Below, piece after piece: positions 1-9,143 of a stretch of 64,000 nucleotides of DNA; positions within the stretch are counted from its first letter, which is position 1; each line of letters begins with the position of its first letter. The stretch covers positions 1 through 64,000 of the forward strand of contig JAQTLP010000002.1 in the NCBI GenBank assembly GCA_028714855.1. Reading direction: 5' to 3'. This DNA comes from Phycisphaerae bacterium. GTDB lineage: Bacteria > Planctomycetota > Phycisphaerae > Sedimentisphaerales > Anaerobacaceae. Below the pieces are notes generated by a model. That model was not told where the DNA came from. It was given only the letters and a program-made list of their open reading frames with translations, and did not search any database. The position numbers were made by a program, and so were the translations under genes.

Positions 1-2
1 CA

Positions 3-1073
3 CTTGGAGCAGAAGAGCCGAACCAAGCTGTAAGAATTATTCCAGATGAGGAAGTGCCGGCAATTCTTGAACTGATAGCTAATGCCATCCGCGGGAATTA
101 CGAGCAAATCAAAACTTGGTCTGGAGAGATAGACGAAAAAATAACTTGGTTAGACACAGGAGAGAAAGTAAAAGAGATTTTTGAATTGACCGAAGAAACA
201 GGAAAACTGCCAGAGGCTATTTTGCAAAAGGCAGAAGACAAAATTACGTTTGCAGTTGATGCAAACAAAAACCTTGTCTATGTCGATAAATTTCGAGAGA
301 AGAACCAATTTCTTAATCCTGTTACTGGAGTCAATCTTGGAAGGAAGTCATCGCATCCTATTCAGTCGACCAAAATTGCCACGCCTAGTTATATTGTCGA
401 GGCAAGACCCTCTAGTTTTGAAAAAAGTACCGGCCGTCTACTTTATAATAGGGCAGAAAAAAAGCCATTGAAACGTGAGCGGCAGACAGAGTGGTACAAA
501 TTATCGGATATTGGGGACCCGAGGAGAGCATTTTTCCCTGGTGCTGATTTTACCTGGGATACTCTCAACAATTTAATCAAAAGAATCAATAAGTATGGAA
601 TCATAGAGTTTAGTGGTTACAGATTAAAAATAGAAGAGCACAAAAAAGGTGATAATATCGAATATAAAATCATAGAGCCGGCGGTAGTGAACATGGAGCA
701 AAGCAGGCCTGAGCACTACGCAATATTAACCATGGTATTTTCCAGCCGGGATGGCTTCAATATGACATACTGGGATGCCGCCACCGGAAGCGGTATGGTA
801 TTTCTAAAACATACCTGGGAATATGAGCTTGTGGACGGCATCTATTTGCCCAAGAGGAGGATAATAAAAACTTACGACACCAATGGAACAGTAACTGATG
901 AATATGACTTTACTTACAAGAATAATAAAGTAAATCAGGGAATACCGCCCGAGACATTTACCTATAAAAATCTCGGCTTAAAAGACGGCGACAAATTCAT
1001 CGATAAAATCGCAGGCAAGGAATATAAATATCAAGACGCCAATCTTGTCTTTGTCGCAGATGTAAACAAATAA
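3..1073 (+). CDS. Hypothetical protein, 5' end outside window
   Basis: The reading frame is open from the first bases of the window and runs to TAA at 1071-1073, so the true start lies upstream. A GTG at 54 is only an internal possibility. About 355 residues are visible. The product is hydrophilic and charged, with a helical stretch near the visible start (ANAIRGNYEQIKTWSG) followed by a beta-rich half with alternating aromatic and charged residues (HTWEYELVDGIYLPKRR). That layout recalls LolA-like or other periplasmic beta-sheet proteins of planctomycetes, but no diagnostic motif is seen and no function is assigned. It is followed by a repeat-rich spacer and the 3' end of a gene on the other strand. 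Confidence 0.75.
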   Translation, partial: LGAEEPNQAVRIIPDEEVPAILELIANAIRGNYEQIKTWSGEIDEKITWLDTGEKVKEIFELTEETGKLPEAILQKAEDKITFAVDANKNLVYVDKFREKNQFLNPVTGVNLGRKSSHPIQSTKIATPSYIVEARPSSFEKSTGRLLYNRAEKKPLKRERQTEWYKLSDIGDPRRAFFPGADFTWDTLNNLIKRINKYGIIEFSGYRLKIEEHKKGDNIEYKIIEPAVVNMEQSRPEHYAILTMVFSSRDGFNMTYWDAATGSGMVFLKHTWEYELVDGIYLPKRRIIKTYDTNGTVTDEYDFTYKNNKVNQGIPPETFTYKNLGLKDGDKFIDKIAGKEYKYQDANLVFVADVNK

Positions 1074-1133
1074 GAAGCTAAGTACAGCCGCCATTTTTAA
1101 TTTATCCCTCCACGTTCTCTGTGAATTCTGTGG

Positions 1134-1462
1134 CTAAAAAATCAATCAAAAACGCAGCTACCTTTTGACAAATCCGCAAATTCCGTAAATTTTTTTTAAT
1201 CCTTTTCCCACATCGAGTTACGGGGGCCGAGCGACAAGCAACGAGCTCATTTTTCGCATCAATCGCGCAAGTTCCTTCAATTGTAGAGAAGCAGTCTCTC
1301 TATAAAGGAATTACTGATGAGCGGTTTCAAATAATCAATTAATACTGTTTGTAATTTGCTTTTCTTTTTTTCTCTGTGCTCTCTGTGGCAGACACGGAGA
1401 TTTTCTGTTTATAGGAAAAAAATCAATCAAAATTATTAAATTACGCAAAACGAACCCAATTT
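1134..1462. repeat. Dispersed intergenic repeat, copy 1 (about 330 bp)
   Basis: This segment closely matches 33442-33771 in the same orientation. Shared blocks include ctaaaaaatcaatcaaa at the left end, a small hairpin (tagagaagcagtctctcta), an AAAGGAATT box followed by a five-codon mini-ORF starting ATGAGCGGT, tctctgtgctctctgtggc, and aaaacgaacccaattt at the right end. Apart from this element the 1074-1491 spacer shows no gene. Confidence 0.8.
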
Positions 1463-1491
1463 ATGGCGAGCAAACCCGAACCAATTTTTCC

Positions 1492-2913
1492 TCACCACGT
1501 CTGCGTGGCGGTATATTGGAGCGTGGCGGTCGAATCGGCCTCGATTTTCACTTCGAATCTGGCGGTATTGGCATCGCGTTTTTCGTAGTTATGCGTATTT
1601 TTGTCGATTGTCCAGTTCACCCATTGCGGAAACTTTTCATCGACAAAAACCGTAATCGGCTCAGCTTTTCTGTTTCTAAGCTCGATTTTATGTGTCTCTC
1701 GCGTCATACGTCTGTCGTGCTGGCTATCGACCTGCGTATATTCAGCGACCACGTCGAAGGCATTGCCTATATAAAGCAGCAGCTTTTCCTTGTTGGGCGT
1801 ATGGTCGATTCTGTCCTCACCAACAAACTCCAGACTCTCATCGGCAGGGTCTTTCTTGAAGACGCGAACCTTGCCCTTAGGCAGCGCGATGCCGAGATTG
1901 TTTTCTTTTTTATTTTCAAACTCAAGCTTTATCTGAACCTTGCTGCTTTGCTGTCCCCTGCCATACATCTGCTGCCCGCCGCGTTCATAAATATAAAGCT
2001 TCTTTACCGGCACGCCCAAAGCAGGAGTGATAAACTCAACCTGCTTAACCTGATTATTGTTTATGGTGCTCTTTCTGCCGAGAGTGTACATATGGTATTC
2101 CATAAACGGCTTTTCCTCGAAGCCGCCCCCCGCCGCTTCCGCCGCCATTTTGAAAACCATATCTCCTCTCGGACGCTGCGGTTCAGCGACTCTTCTGACA
2201 TCGCCGGCAATCAGTTTTATGGTCGAATCCTTGTAAGTCGCGCCGCTTTTGTTATCGATTGTCACCCAGCCGGTGAAATCAATCTTTGTCTCGTCGGCGT
2301 TCAGGACCGCCGAATAATCGGCGTTCCAGTTGATTTGCCCGGTGGTATAGGTTACCTGGCAAAGCTGGTCGCCTTTTTCTTTCGCGTTCGCAAGCCAGAC
2401 CAGCGTCGGCCTGGTGACCAAATCATCGGGCATTTCTTTCAGTGAAATCTCTTCTATGCTGCTTTTGTCTAAAATCTCGATATCATTTGCCTGGCTTTTC
2501 AATATTAAACTGTCGCCCATTGACGCTAAAAGCTGGCCGGTCGATTTCCTGCCCGGGTCGGCGCCGCTGCCCTTTAAGACAGCTGTAACATTTTTATCGA
2601 TATAGCGTTTGAGCAGACTATCGGTATTGACGAGGTCGTACTCGTAGTTCTGTTCGAGAACAGACACCGCGCCTGGCGCGGAGAGGCAGCGGAAATTTAC
2701 GCTGGTCGGGTCAATCGCCGAGGCGACATCGGTAAACTTGGCCGTATTGAGGCCCTTCTCGAAAGACATTTGCCGGGATTCCCTTACGACCGCGAAATTG
2801 TCGTTATAAATCGTCAGAGCCGTTCCCTGTTCATTCGCTTTCTGCGGTGCTGCGAAACCGGCTGAATAGACCATTATTAAGGCTATTGCTGAAAATATTA
2901 TTCGCTTTTTCAT
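1492..2913 (-). CDS. DUF4139 domain-containing secreted protein
   Basis: This 473-residue protein starts with a clear signal peptide (MKKRIIFSAIALIMVYSAGFA, cleavage near residue 22). The rest matches the DUF4139 pattern: an N-terminal part with a conserved TIYNDNFAVVRESR segment, then a beta-rich C-terminal domain containing WNADYSAVL, GWVTIDNKSGATY and the KLIAGDV motif typical of the family. These proteins are exported and of uncertain function; the related mucoidy-inhibitor MuiA group has been linked to envelope or exopolysaccharide effects in other bacteria. Shine-Dalgarno AAGGGGC precedes the ATG. It is a single-gene unit with its own promoter, downstream of the terminated secretin operon. 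Confidence 0.8.
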   Translation of the reverse strand: MKKRIIFSAIALIMVYSAGFAAPQKANEQGTALTIYNDNFAVVRESRQMSFEKGLNTAKFTDVASAIDPTSVNFRCLSAPGAVSVLEQNYEYDLVNTDSLLKRYIDKNVTAVLKGSGADPGRKSTGQLLASMGDSLILKSQANDIEILDKSSIEEISLKEMPDDLVTRPTLVWLANAKEKGDQLCQVTYTTGQINWNADYSAVLNADETKIDFTGWVTIDNKSGATYKDSTIKLIAGDVRRVAEPQRPRGDMVFKMAAEAAGGGFEEKPFMEYHMYTLGRKSTINNNQVKQVEFITPALGVPVKKLYIYERGGQQMYGRGQQSSKVQIKLEFENKKENNLGIALPKGKVRVFKKDPADESLEFVGEDRIDHTPNKEKLLLYIGNAFDVVAEYTQVDSQHDRRMTRETHKIELRNRKAEPITVFVDEKFPQWVNWTIDKNTHNYEKRDANTARFEVKIEADSTATLQYTATQTW

Positions 2914-2959
2914 GTTATTTGCCCCTTAAATTTTAATGAGTGTCAGATTTTCAGATGGC

Positions 2960-2988
2960 ATTGTCGCACAGTTTTTGCTGCGCGTCAA
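2960..2988 (-). promoter_or_regulatory. Sigma70-like promoter for the DUF4139 gene
   Basis: On the minus strand TTGACG and GACAAT are separated by 17 bp and lie about 50 bp upstream of the ATG at 2913. The gene is separated from the secretin gene by a terminator, so a local promoter is expected. Confidence 0.55.
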
Positions 2989-3034
2989 GGCCGTTAGAAA
3001 TTCCGTAACGAGGTGATGATACGATTTGTGCCGT

Positions 3035-3070
3035 AAATAAAACCGCCCCTCGGAAACTGCCGAAGGGCGG
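3035..3070 (-). terminator. Rho-independent terminator after the secretin gene
   Basis: An 11-bp GC-rich stem (CCGCCCTTCGG with CCGAGGGGCGG, one mismatch) with a 6-nt loop is followed on the minus strand by TTTTATTT. It lies about 35 bp after the secretin stop codon and ends the long pilus operon. Confidence 0.85.
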
Positions 3071-3103
3071 GGTTAATAGTTCCACTATTGGCTGCTTAGC
3101 AGG

Positions 3104-4690
3104 TCAATCTTCTTCCGGCTTTTTTGCGGCCTTATTGTCGGCTTTCTCGGCTCCGGTATAAGTAATTTTCGGATCACCAAATTCGGTTGCTTTAAAGCAT
3201 TTGAGTTCGTCCGGCGAAAGAGTCGGCTCGATAACAATCCTCGGCGTTATGAAAATAAGCAGCTCGCTGGTTACAGTTTCTTCGCTTATATCCGAAAACA
3301 TGCTTCCCATAACCGGCACATCGCCGAGGAACGGTACTTTTTTAATTGTTTGGTTAACCGTCCTCTTGCGAAGCCCGCCAATCACGACAGACTGACCGTC
3401 TCTTACCAGCGCTTTTGTGTCAATTCTACGGGTGTCAACAGTAGGCACAGTCCCCAGGGGCGTAGCAGCGGCTTTTGATCCTTTTTCCGTAACAACGCCA
3501 AATTCCGGGACTATCTGTAATCTTATCATACCACCTCTTGTAACATGCGGCGTAACCTTAAGTTTAGTACCGACTTCTTTAAATTTGACAGACGTCAGCG
3601 AACCGCCGGCGGAGGTATCGCTTTGCTCGGTATAGGGAATTTCACTTACGATCTCGAAATCAGCAACTTCATTATCAAGCACCAGAATATGAGGGTTAGC
3701 AAGAAGCTTGGCGCCAACATTTTTGCTCAGAAGGGCCAGCGTTATCTCTGCATTAACCGAATCGAGAAGACCAATGCGTATGGTACCACCGGCATCCACA
3801 TCAAACGTGCCGCCCACATAGGGATTACTTTTTCTATAGGCGTAATTCTCTACACCGCTCGCAGTTCCGGCGTCACTATCCTGCCAACTCGTGGCCGTTG
3901 TTTTAGTATTAACGTTAGTTGTGCTGGTTTTAAGAACTTCGTTAAAGGTGTCCACCTTACTACTCTCCGTTATCGGGTTGTTTCGGCCGAGGCTCCAATC
4001 CGGCGAGAGGTCGAAACCTTCTGTGGTTTGTATGTCATAGATTCTTACCTCGACCATTACCTGTGGTGTGATGCGGTCAATTTCGTCGATGAAGGTATCT
4101 ATGGCCTTGATTGTGCTTGAGGTATCGGTAACGATTATATTACTGGTACCGGGGTTGGATGATATTGAACCTCGCTTTGAAATAAATTTTTTCAAAGCAT
4201 TTTCGACTTCTGCAACATCTGCGTAGGTAATCCGATAAACCCTGTTATCAAGGATTTCGCCCTTTTGAGCAATTTCATCAACGGGTGCTATTCTTACCAT
4301 ATTTCTGTCTATAACACTGCCATATCCGTGCACAGCAAGAATATTATCCAGCGCTTCTATCAGCGGCACATTTGTAAGTTTAGCGGTTACATTGCCGGTA
4401 ACACTGGGGCTTTTGATAATATCTACGTTCGCTTGCTCACCCATCATCCTTATGACATCTTCAATAGGTGTGTTGATGCAATCGACGCTTATTGGTTTGA
4501 GCATTCGCTGCTGAAGAGTCGTTTGGACATGCTCCAGCGTGGTTTGGTCAACGGGCTGGGTTATTGTGACCTCCATTTTATTCGGGTCCCCATCACCATT
4601 CTGGGCAACAGCGATAACGCAGACCACAATAACGAATGCAAGAACCGTTAAAAACCTCAATCCCTTATAATTTGTATCAGGGCTTCTCAT
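3104..4690 (-). CDS. Type IV pilus / type II secretion secretin (PilQ/GspD family)
   Basis: This 528-residue outer-membrane channel subunit has a hydrophobic signal region at residues 11-30. An STN-like domain (about 60-130; VSVTGNVTAKL-type strand and LIEALDNILAVHGY) is followed by a secretin N-type ring domain (about 150-205; SNIIVTDTSSTIKAIDTFI). The C-terminal secretin barrel covers about 300-505, with ANPHILVLDNEVADFEI, VGTKLKVTPHVT, VIGGLRKR and the signature VPFLGDVPVMGSMF. Shine-Dalgarno AAAGGAA precedes the ATG. It is the last gene of the block and the only secretin in the window, so both pilus gene sets probably share it or block A uses one elsewhere. It is short for PilQ and lacks visible AMIN domains. 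Confidence 0.93.
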   Translation of the reverse strand: MRSPDTNYKGLRFLTVLAFVIVVCVIAVAQNGDGDPNKMEVTITQPVDQTTLEHVQTTLQQRMLKPISVDCINTPIEDVIRMMGEQANVDIIKSPSVTGNVTAKLTNVPLIEALDNILAVHGYGSVIDRNMVRIAPVDEIAQKGEILDNRVYRITYADVAEVENALKKFISKRGSISSNPGTSNIIVTDTSSTIKAIDTFIDEIDRITPQVMVEVRIYDIQTTEGFDLSPDWSLGRNNPITESSKVDTFNEVLKTSTTNVNTKTTATSWQDSDAGTASGVENYAYRKSNPYVGGTFDVDAGGTIRIGLLDSVNAEITLALLSKNVGAKLLANPHILVLDNEVADFEIVSEIPYTEQSDTSAGGSLTSVKFKEVGTKLKVTPHVTRGGMIRLQIVPEFGVVTEKGSKAAATPLGTVPTVDTRRIDTKALVRDGQSVVIGGLRKRTVNQTIKKVPFLGDVPVMGSMFSDISEETVTSELLIFITPRIVIEPTLSPDELKCFKATEFGDPKITYTGAEKADNKAAKKPEED

Positions 4691-4730
4691 AATAATTCCT
4701 TTCCAGGTCGGTTGTTAAGCAACACTCTTC

Positions 4731-5471
4731 CTATCGTTGAACATTTTGTATCCACTTTTTGTTGTTTGCCTCAAATTCAACGCTATTTTCATTTATTTTC
4801 GTGACGACTACATCCAATATTTTATCTCCCTGATGCACTATCTGGTTGCCAATAAGCGCAGACGGATTATCCCGGCTATAGACAATTCCTTTCACGACTA
4901 ACTCACCTGTCCCTGTCTGGCCCGCGACTGAGCCGAATTGCATAGGGTCACGAAGTGTTGTCGGATAGGGACTCGGAATCTGCCAGTCAACTTTACTATT
5001 AGAACCGCCAGCAACCCTTACCGGCTCGAATGTTTCAGCCCCAGTTATCTTTCGCGAAGGTACACTAAAAGCTCGAATAAACAAGAAAATCAAGACAATA
5101 AAGAGAACAGGAGCCAATATCACCATCATCTTTTGCTTTGCGGTAATAACTCCCTGTTTTGACGCAAAGAGCTTGTTTTGAACCTGCTCGAGGGTCCGCC
5201 GCCAGGAGATTTTCTCCACAGCTTTTTTGACTGCTTTTATGATGGTATTGGCCTTAGATTGCTCGGCCGGAGCCGCTTTGGGCGACGGCTGCAAAGGCTG
5301 CTCGAATTTCGGCTTCGTTGGAGTCATATGGCTCGGAGCAGGCGGTTTTTGAGCGGGTGGTTCTGGCGCAGGCACAGCAGAAGGCCGCTGCGCGCCGTCG
5401 TTCTTTGGAAGTGACACTCCATTAAAAATCGCTGAGACTTCCTTGTGCAACCCTGCCTTATACTCTAACAT
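4731..5471 (-). CDS. PilP/GspC-like inner-membrane protein
   Basis: The preferred start is the ATG at 5471, which has GAGGAGG seven bases upstream and overlaps the ParA stop by 14 bp; a start at 5486 is possible but has no such site. The protein has a proline-rich cytoplasmic N-terminus (about residues 25-75), one membrane helix (about 117-137, [17 protein letters not shown]), and a periplasmic beta domain ending in [18 protein letters not shown] and QIVHQGDKI. This topology and C-terminal domain resemble GspC/PilP proteins that link the inner-membrane platform to the secretin. It sits between ParA and the secretin, as expected for that role. Identity is by layout and weak motif only. Confidence 0.6.
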   Translation of the reverse strand: MLEYKAGLHKEVSAIFNGVSLPKNDGAQRPSAVPAPEPPAQKPPAPSHMTPTKPKFEQPLQPSPKAAPAEQSKANTIIKAVKKAVEKISWRRTLEQVQNKLFASKQGVITAKQKMMVILAPVLFIVLIFLFIRAFSVPSRKITGAETFEPVRVAGGSNSKVDWQIPSPYPTTLRDPMQFGSVAGQTGTGELVVKGIVYSRDNPSALIGNQIVHQGDKILDVVVTKINENSVEFEANNKKWIQNVQR

Positions 5472-6285
5472 TGCCTGCCTCCTCAACCAAAGCCCCGCCG
5501 ATGTTTATCTCCTCGGCTAAAGCCTTACCATTGATTATCTCATCAGCCAAAGCCCTGTACTCAACAGACCCCCTGCCTCCTGGGTCGTAAGCAAAAATGG
5601 ACTCACCGGTACTTGGGGCCTCAGCCAGTCTTACACCCCTGTGAATAACCGTATCAAATACCAAATCGCCGAAAAACTCCCGCATTTGCTGCTGAATCTG
5701 CTTGCTGAAAATAATCCTGTCTTCAACAAAAGTCAGCAACAAGCCCAGGATTTTCACATCACAAGGATAGAAATGCGTTCTGATAATGTTCGCGGTCTCG
5801 AACAATTGTTTCAGGCCTTCCATTGCATAGTAGTTGACCTGAACCGGCACAACGACATCGGTGCCGGCCACAAGTGCATTGAGCGTCAACAGGCCAACCG
5901 ACGGCGGGCAGTCAATAACACACATTTCATATTCGTTGTCTATTGTTTTGAGCTGCTCGCTCAAGACTAATTCTTTTTTGGGTACGTCGGCCAATTCAAG
6001 CTCTGCACCCGAAAGCAAGATATTGCTTGGTGCCAGGCCAAGTCCCTCAACGCTGGTGTCTGTTATAACTCCAGAGATTGGGATTTGCGTTTTGGTAAGG
6101 ACATGATAAATGGTCTTGTCAAGAGTTTCGGGGTTACAGCCAAGTCCAAGTGTGGCGTGGCCCTGGGGGTCAAGGTCAATTATCAGCGTCCTCTTGCCTT
6201 TCCCTGCAAAGGCAGCAGCAAGGTTCACCGCAGTAGTTGTCTTACCACAACCGCCTTTCTGATTTGCTATTGTTATTGTTCTCAT
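5458..6285 (-). CDS. ParA/Soj-type P-loop ATPase in the pilus operon
   Basis: A 275-residue ATPase with the deviant Walker A motif KGGCGKTTT at residues 10-18, the Walker A' segment [16 protein letters not shown], Walker [11 protein letters not shown] and the Soj-like [10 protein letters not shown] near residue 230. Family members form nucleotide-dependent dimers that position cargo; in Tad and chemotaxis systems similar ATPases place machines at cell poles. No ParB gene is adjacent, and its place between PilO and the PilP/secretin genes argues for pilus positioning (inference). The C-terminal 30 residues contain a threefold repeat ([30 protein letters not shown]); the last unit carries the ribosome-binding site of the next gene. 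GAGGTAAAG precedes the ATG. Confidence 0.88.
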   Translation of the reverse strand: MRTITIANQKGGCGKTTTAVNLAAAFAGKGKRTLIIDLDPQGHATLGLGCNPETLDKTIYHVLTKTQIPISGVITDTSVEGLGLAPSNILLSGAELELADVPKKELVLSEQLKTIDNEYEMCVIDCPPSVGLLTLNALVAGTDVVVPVQVNYYAMEGLKQLFETANIIRTHFYPCDVKILGLLLTFVEDRIIFSKQIQQQMREFFGDLVFDTVIHRGVRLAEAPSTGESIFAYDPGGRGSVEYRALADEIINGKALAEEINIGGALVEEAGNVRV

Positions 6286-6317
6286 TTTTACTTTACCTCA
6301 AGAACTTACCGATTCTT

Positions 6318-6890
6318 TTAACTGTCCTGTGTCCTTCTGACAAAAACCACCAAACTCATCTTAACTTGACGGTCTGCACTGTCCTTATATGAGCGAGTTA
6401 TTGCGAAACTATCTACAAAGATGACCGGCCGATGCCTCTCCAGGGCATTTAGTAAGGCAGCAAACTGGTTAAAATCCGTCGTTAAGAAGTTAACCTCAAT
6501 CCGACTCTCAAATATGTATTTATCAGACTCTGTCGGGGTTCTGTTGTCCCTTTTATTAGTTTCAATGCTAAATGAAGTAACTTCTTTCGCATTGGCGATT
6601 TGACTTATATCGAACGTTACATCAGTCGAATCTTCGAAATCAACAACAAAATCCTTCAATTTATCCCGTAACTGTTCGATTTGTTCATTCAACTGAACCT
6701 GTGTCTCCTTCTGTGTTGCTCTCAGCGCGGAGCTGTACATCTGTTTTTTCTCTTCGAGCAGCCTGTTGAGCTGTTCTTTGCTATTCTTCTGCGGCGCCAA
6801 CATGAGCATATAGGCAAAGAAAAACAATACGAAGCAACTCATCCATGCCAAGGCTACTTTCGTAAGATATTTTCTGTAAACTGACTTCAT
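6318..6890 (-). CDS. PilO-like inner-membrane platform protein
   Basis: A 190-residue protein with one N-terminal membrane helix (about residues 13-33, VALAWMSCFVLFFFAYMLML), a coiled coil (about 38-75, ending in LNEQIEQLRDKLKDFV) and a small alpha/beta domain. This is the PilO/GspM layout, and in T4P systems the protein dimerises with PilN around PilM. It lies directly after the PilM and PilN genes, with 15-bp spacing. Sequence similarity to canonical PilO is not obvious; the call rests on size, topology and gene order. Confidence 0.72.
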   Translation of the reverse strand: MKSVYRKYLTKVALAWMSCFVLFFFAYMLMLAPQKNSKEQLNRLLEEKKQMYSSALRATQKETQVQLNEQIEQLRDKLKDFVVDFEDSTDVTFDISQIANAKEVTSFSIETNKRDNRTPTESDKYIFESRIEVNFLTTDFNQFAALLNALERHRPVIFVDSFAITRSYKDSADRQVKMSLVVFVRRTQDS

Positions 6891-6905
6891 AAAAACCTGC
6901 TACAA

Positions 6906-7541
6906 CTACGGTTTAAAAATGCAATCTATCTCGTAAGAAACAACCTCTTTGCCTTCAAAAGTGTCGGTTTTTTGCGAAATTACGACATCCTCAAGCTTCG
7001 GTGCAAGCAAAGCTGAAAGGCGAAGACGGTCCTTGAAATCCCTGACCGCTTTGTCATTGTCGGCCTCCGACCTTCCGCTAACACTCATCTGTAATGTGCT
7101 TGCCGGAACGCTGACATCAATCATCGTGTTTGGGTCATCCATCTGTGGAACCTTTTTGGTTGCAGAGCGCTGCTTTACCTCAAGCTTGGTCAAGATCATT
7201 GAATCGGGCATACTCTCTACCACAGTCGCCAGAACAGGCGACCATTGAGTATGCCTGCCGGCAGAGGACAAAGCTTCTGATAAACAGTTATTTATGCTGT
7301 TTTTCTCCCTCTCGAATGATTCCTGCAGTTTCACAGCGTCCGACAATTTGTCAACGTACCTTTCGCAATTAACTATTGCCTGCCTTCTCGATGAGATGAT
7401 AATTCTATCACTCATATAAAACCCGAGCATTATCATTGCGGCAAAAATGGGCACTGCAAACGCCACGGCGGCTATAATTAAACCCCAAGGCCCGCTCCTT
7501 ATCGGAATACCCTGTCCCTTTAATAAATCCATCGTGAACAT
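6906..7541 (-). CDS. PilN-like inner-membrane platform protein
   Basis: A 211-residue protein with a short cytoplasmic N-terminus, one membrane helix (about residues 22-44), a coiled coil rich in charged residues and a beta domain with the PilN-like pattern ATVVESMPDSMILTKLEVKQ. The start follows the PilM stop by a single base, which implies translational coupling. In T4P systems the PilN N-terminal peptide docks into PilM. Here the usual INLLP-type N-terminal motif is replaced by MDLLKGQGIP, so binding could differ. Confidence 0.75.
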   Translation of the reverse strand: MFTMDLLKGQGIPIRSGPWGLIIAAVAFAVPIFAAMIMLGFYMSDRIIISSRRQAIVNCERYVDKLSDAVKLQESFEREKNSINNCLSEALSSAGRHTQWSPVLATVVESMPDSMILTKLEVKQRSATKKVPQMDDPNTMIDVSVPASTLQMSVSGRSEADNDKAVRDFKDRLRLSALLAPKLEDVVISQKTDTFEGKEVVSYEIDCIFKP

Positions 7542-7542
7542 A

Positions 7543-8646
7543 TCAGACCGCCCTCATCGCAAGACCTGCCGCTACCACCATCTCAGGCCCATTTTTTTTG
7601 AGAATGTCTCGACAGTTTTGGTTTCCATCGCAGGACGCTTTCTCAAGCGGATTCCACAACACAGTTCTGGCAGGAAGACGTTTATCCAATAACTCGACAA
7701 ACCTCTTGACCGGAGCAAAGCCACAGACAAATATTTTTTCAACAACGGTTGATTTCTCCTGAGCCGTGTAGTATCGCAATGTTTCAGTTACATCGACAAT
7801 CAATTTCTGACAGCCCTTCTCTAAACTGTCACCGAGATCTATTTCTGGTCCCGCCGGATTTTCACTGCCGAGCAGGGTTTTCCTGACAGCGTCCGTTGAA
7901 ACATCCTTTTCAGCGGCAATATCTCTAACTATTGTCCCGCCGGCGCAGGCTATATCGCGAATAAACGGCACAGCATTAGCCCCCATAATTGCCAGAGTTG
8001 TGTAAGTGTTGCCGATGTTCAAAATAGCTGTTGTCCGGCCGGCTTCGGTTTTTTCGTATTTACTGAAGCAATTCAAAAGTGCCAATCCGTCAACATCCAT
8101 CAAAACACAGTCCAGAGATGCTTCCTTGACAAGTTGTTTCTTTCTTTCTATCAGCTTATTCGTCGCCGCTACTAATATGCCACAGATATTATTCTCTCCA
8201 CCAGGCACCAATTGGTAATCAACGGCACTGTCGTCAACGTTAAACGGACAAACCTGCGAAGCTTCAAGCATAACCGCTCCCTGGGCTTCTTCGGGCGGCA
8301 ATGAAGGAAACTTGAAATAGCGTACTGCGACTTCCGGGCCGCTTACGCCGCAAACAGCCAATCGCGTCTGAACCCCGGCTGACTGAAGACATTCGCTAAT
8401 TGCCCTGACGATGTTTATTTCTTTTTGCTTGCTGTTGGTTTCCGTTCCATTGGCAATGTCAGCTATGCCGGCTGCGGTAACGACGTAGTTGGTATCATCC
8501 TTGTGCAACTGGATTATTCTGACCGTGGAAGAGCCAATATCAAGCCCGAGGACTTGCAGCTTCTCAATGTCAAATGCTCGTCTCCAATCCAGGTTTCTGG
8601 CTCTTTCAACCGAAAGATTAAATAATCGTTTCAAATCCAAGTTCAT
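7543..8646 (-). CDS. PilM-like SHS2/ASKHA-fold ATPase (second set)
   Basis: The preferred start is ATG 8646 (AAGGA five bases upstream, 367 residues); ATG 8688 in frame has a poor site. After a 30-residue leader the actin-like fold begins with VLGLDIGSSTVRIIQL, the PilM phosphate-1 motif, followed by an SHS2 segment (KFPSLPPEEAQGAVMLEASQVCPF) and the nucleotide-binding LNIGNTYTTLAIM and FVCGFAPVKRF. PilM forms the cytoplasmic ring base of T4P machines and binds PilN. It heads the PilM-N-O-ParA-P-secretin run and lies just after a 375-bp repeat that probably contains its promoter. The PilM in block A is a diverged paralogue. Confidence 0.88.
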   Translation of the reverse strand: MNLDLKRLFNLSVERARNLDWRRAFDIEKLQVLGLDIGSSTVRIIQLHKDDTNYVVTAAGIADIANGTETNSKQKEINIVRAISECLQSAGVQTRLAVCGVSGPEVAVRYFKFPSLPPEEAQGAVMLEASQVCPFNVDDSAVDYQLVPGGENNICGILVAATNKLIERKKQLVKEASLDCVLMDVDGLALLNCFSKYEKTEAGRTTAILNIGNTYTTLAIMGANAVPFIRDIACAGGTIVRDIAAEKDVSTDAVRKTLLGSENPAGPEIDLGDSLEKGCQKLIVDVTETLRYYTAQEKSTVVEKIFVCGFAPVKRFVELLDKRLPARTVLWNPLEKASCDGNQNCRDILKKNGPEMVVAAGLAMRAV

Positions 8647-8758
8647 AAATCCTTCAACCAAACCCCAGCACTTATCAAGCGTGAGCATAAGCTCAACAGG
8701 TGCCAGACAAAAAATCCCGGAATAGAATTTCCCTCAACATCCCTATTTCTCCCACAAT

Positions 8759-9143
8759 ATCGCTATAATCCAACTCCGAACGCATAATACATAGTTCTTC
8801 ATCGGCTTAAAAAAGCGGGTGTTTTACTTAGAAATTACCACACACGGGTTTCCATAGGTTAGTGTCGTGATTTTAGCGTGTGAGGTCTTATAAGTATCGT
8901 GGTTTTAGCCTGCAGATAAAGATTTCGAACATCAAGCAAGTCTCTATCGCATCAAGGATTGCAAAATCGAACACCCGCAAGGGACTTAAAGGAGAGCTTT
9001 TGAAAAGTTATCGGTCGTGGGGTTTAATGGCACATAGTTTTGGGTTTCCGCCAAGCTGGGCCCTCTTTTTCTACCCGCAATCTGTCAGGATTTCGCTGCT
9101 AATTATTAGTCGCCTAGTCGATAATCATGCCAGCCGGCAGGTG
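8759..9143 (-). repeat. Pilus-cluster direct repeat, copy 1, with paired boxes
   Basis: An imperfect but extended match to 12177-12537 in the same orientation. It covers the whole spacer between pilM and the PilX-like gene and reaches into that gene's last codons. Two boxes of form AGTRTCGTGRTTTTAGC lie at 8861-8877 and 8893-8909, exactly 32 bp apart as in copy 2. Other shared blocks are the segment agttcttcatcggcttaaaa and the segment gataaagatttcgaacat. It most likely carries the promoter region for pilM. Confidence 0.85.

Noticed and set aside
1516-2445. A 309-codon open frame on the plus strand inside the DUF4139 gene
   Set aside because: It is antisense to a gene with a signal peptide, family motifs and ribosome-binding site; its translation has no recognised pattern.
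8861-8909. Cyclic di-GMP (GEMM) riboswitch in the pilus-cluster repeat
   Set aside because: Suggested by the pilus context, but no GEMM core sequence could be matched on either strand; kept as paired boxes only.
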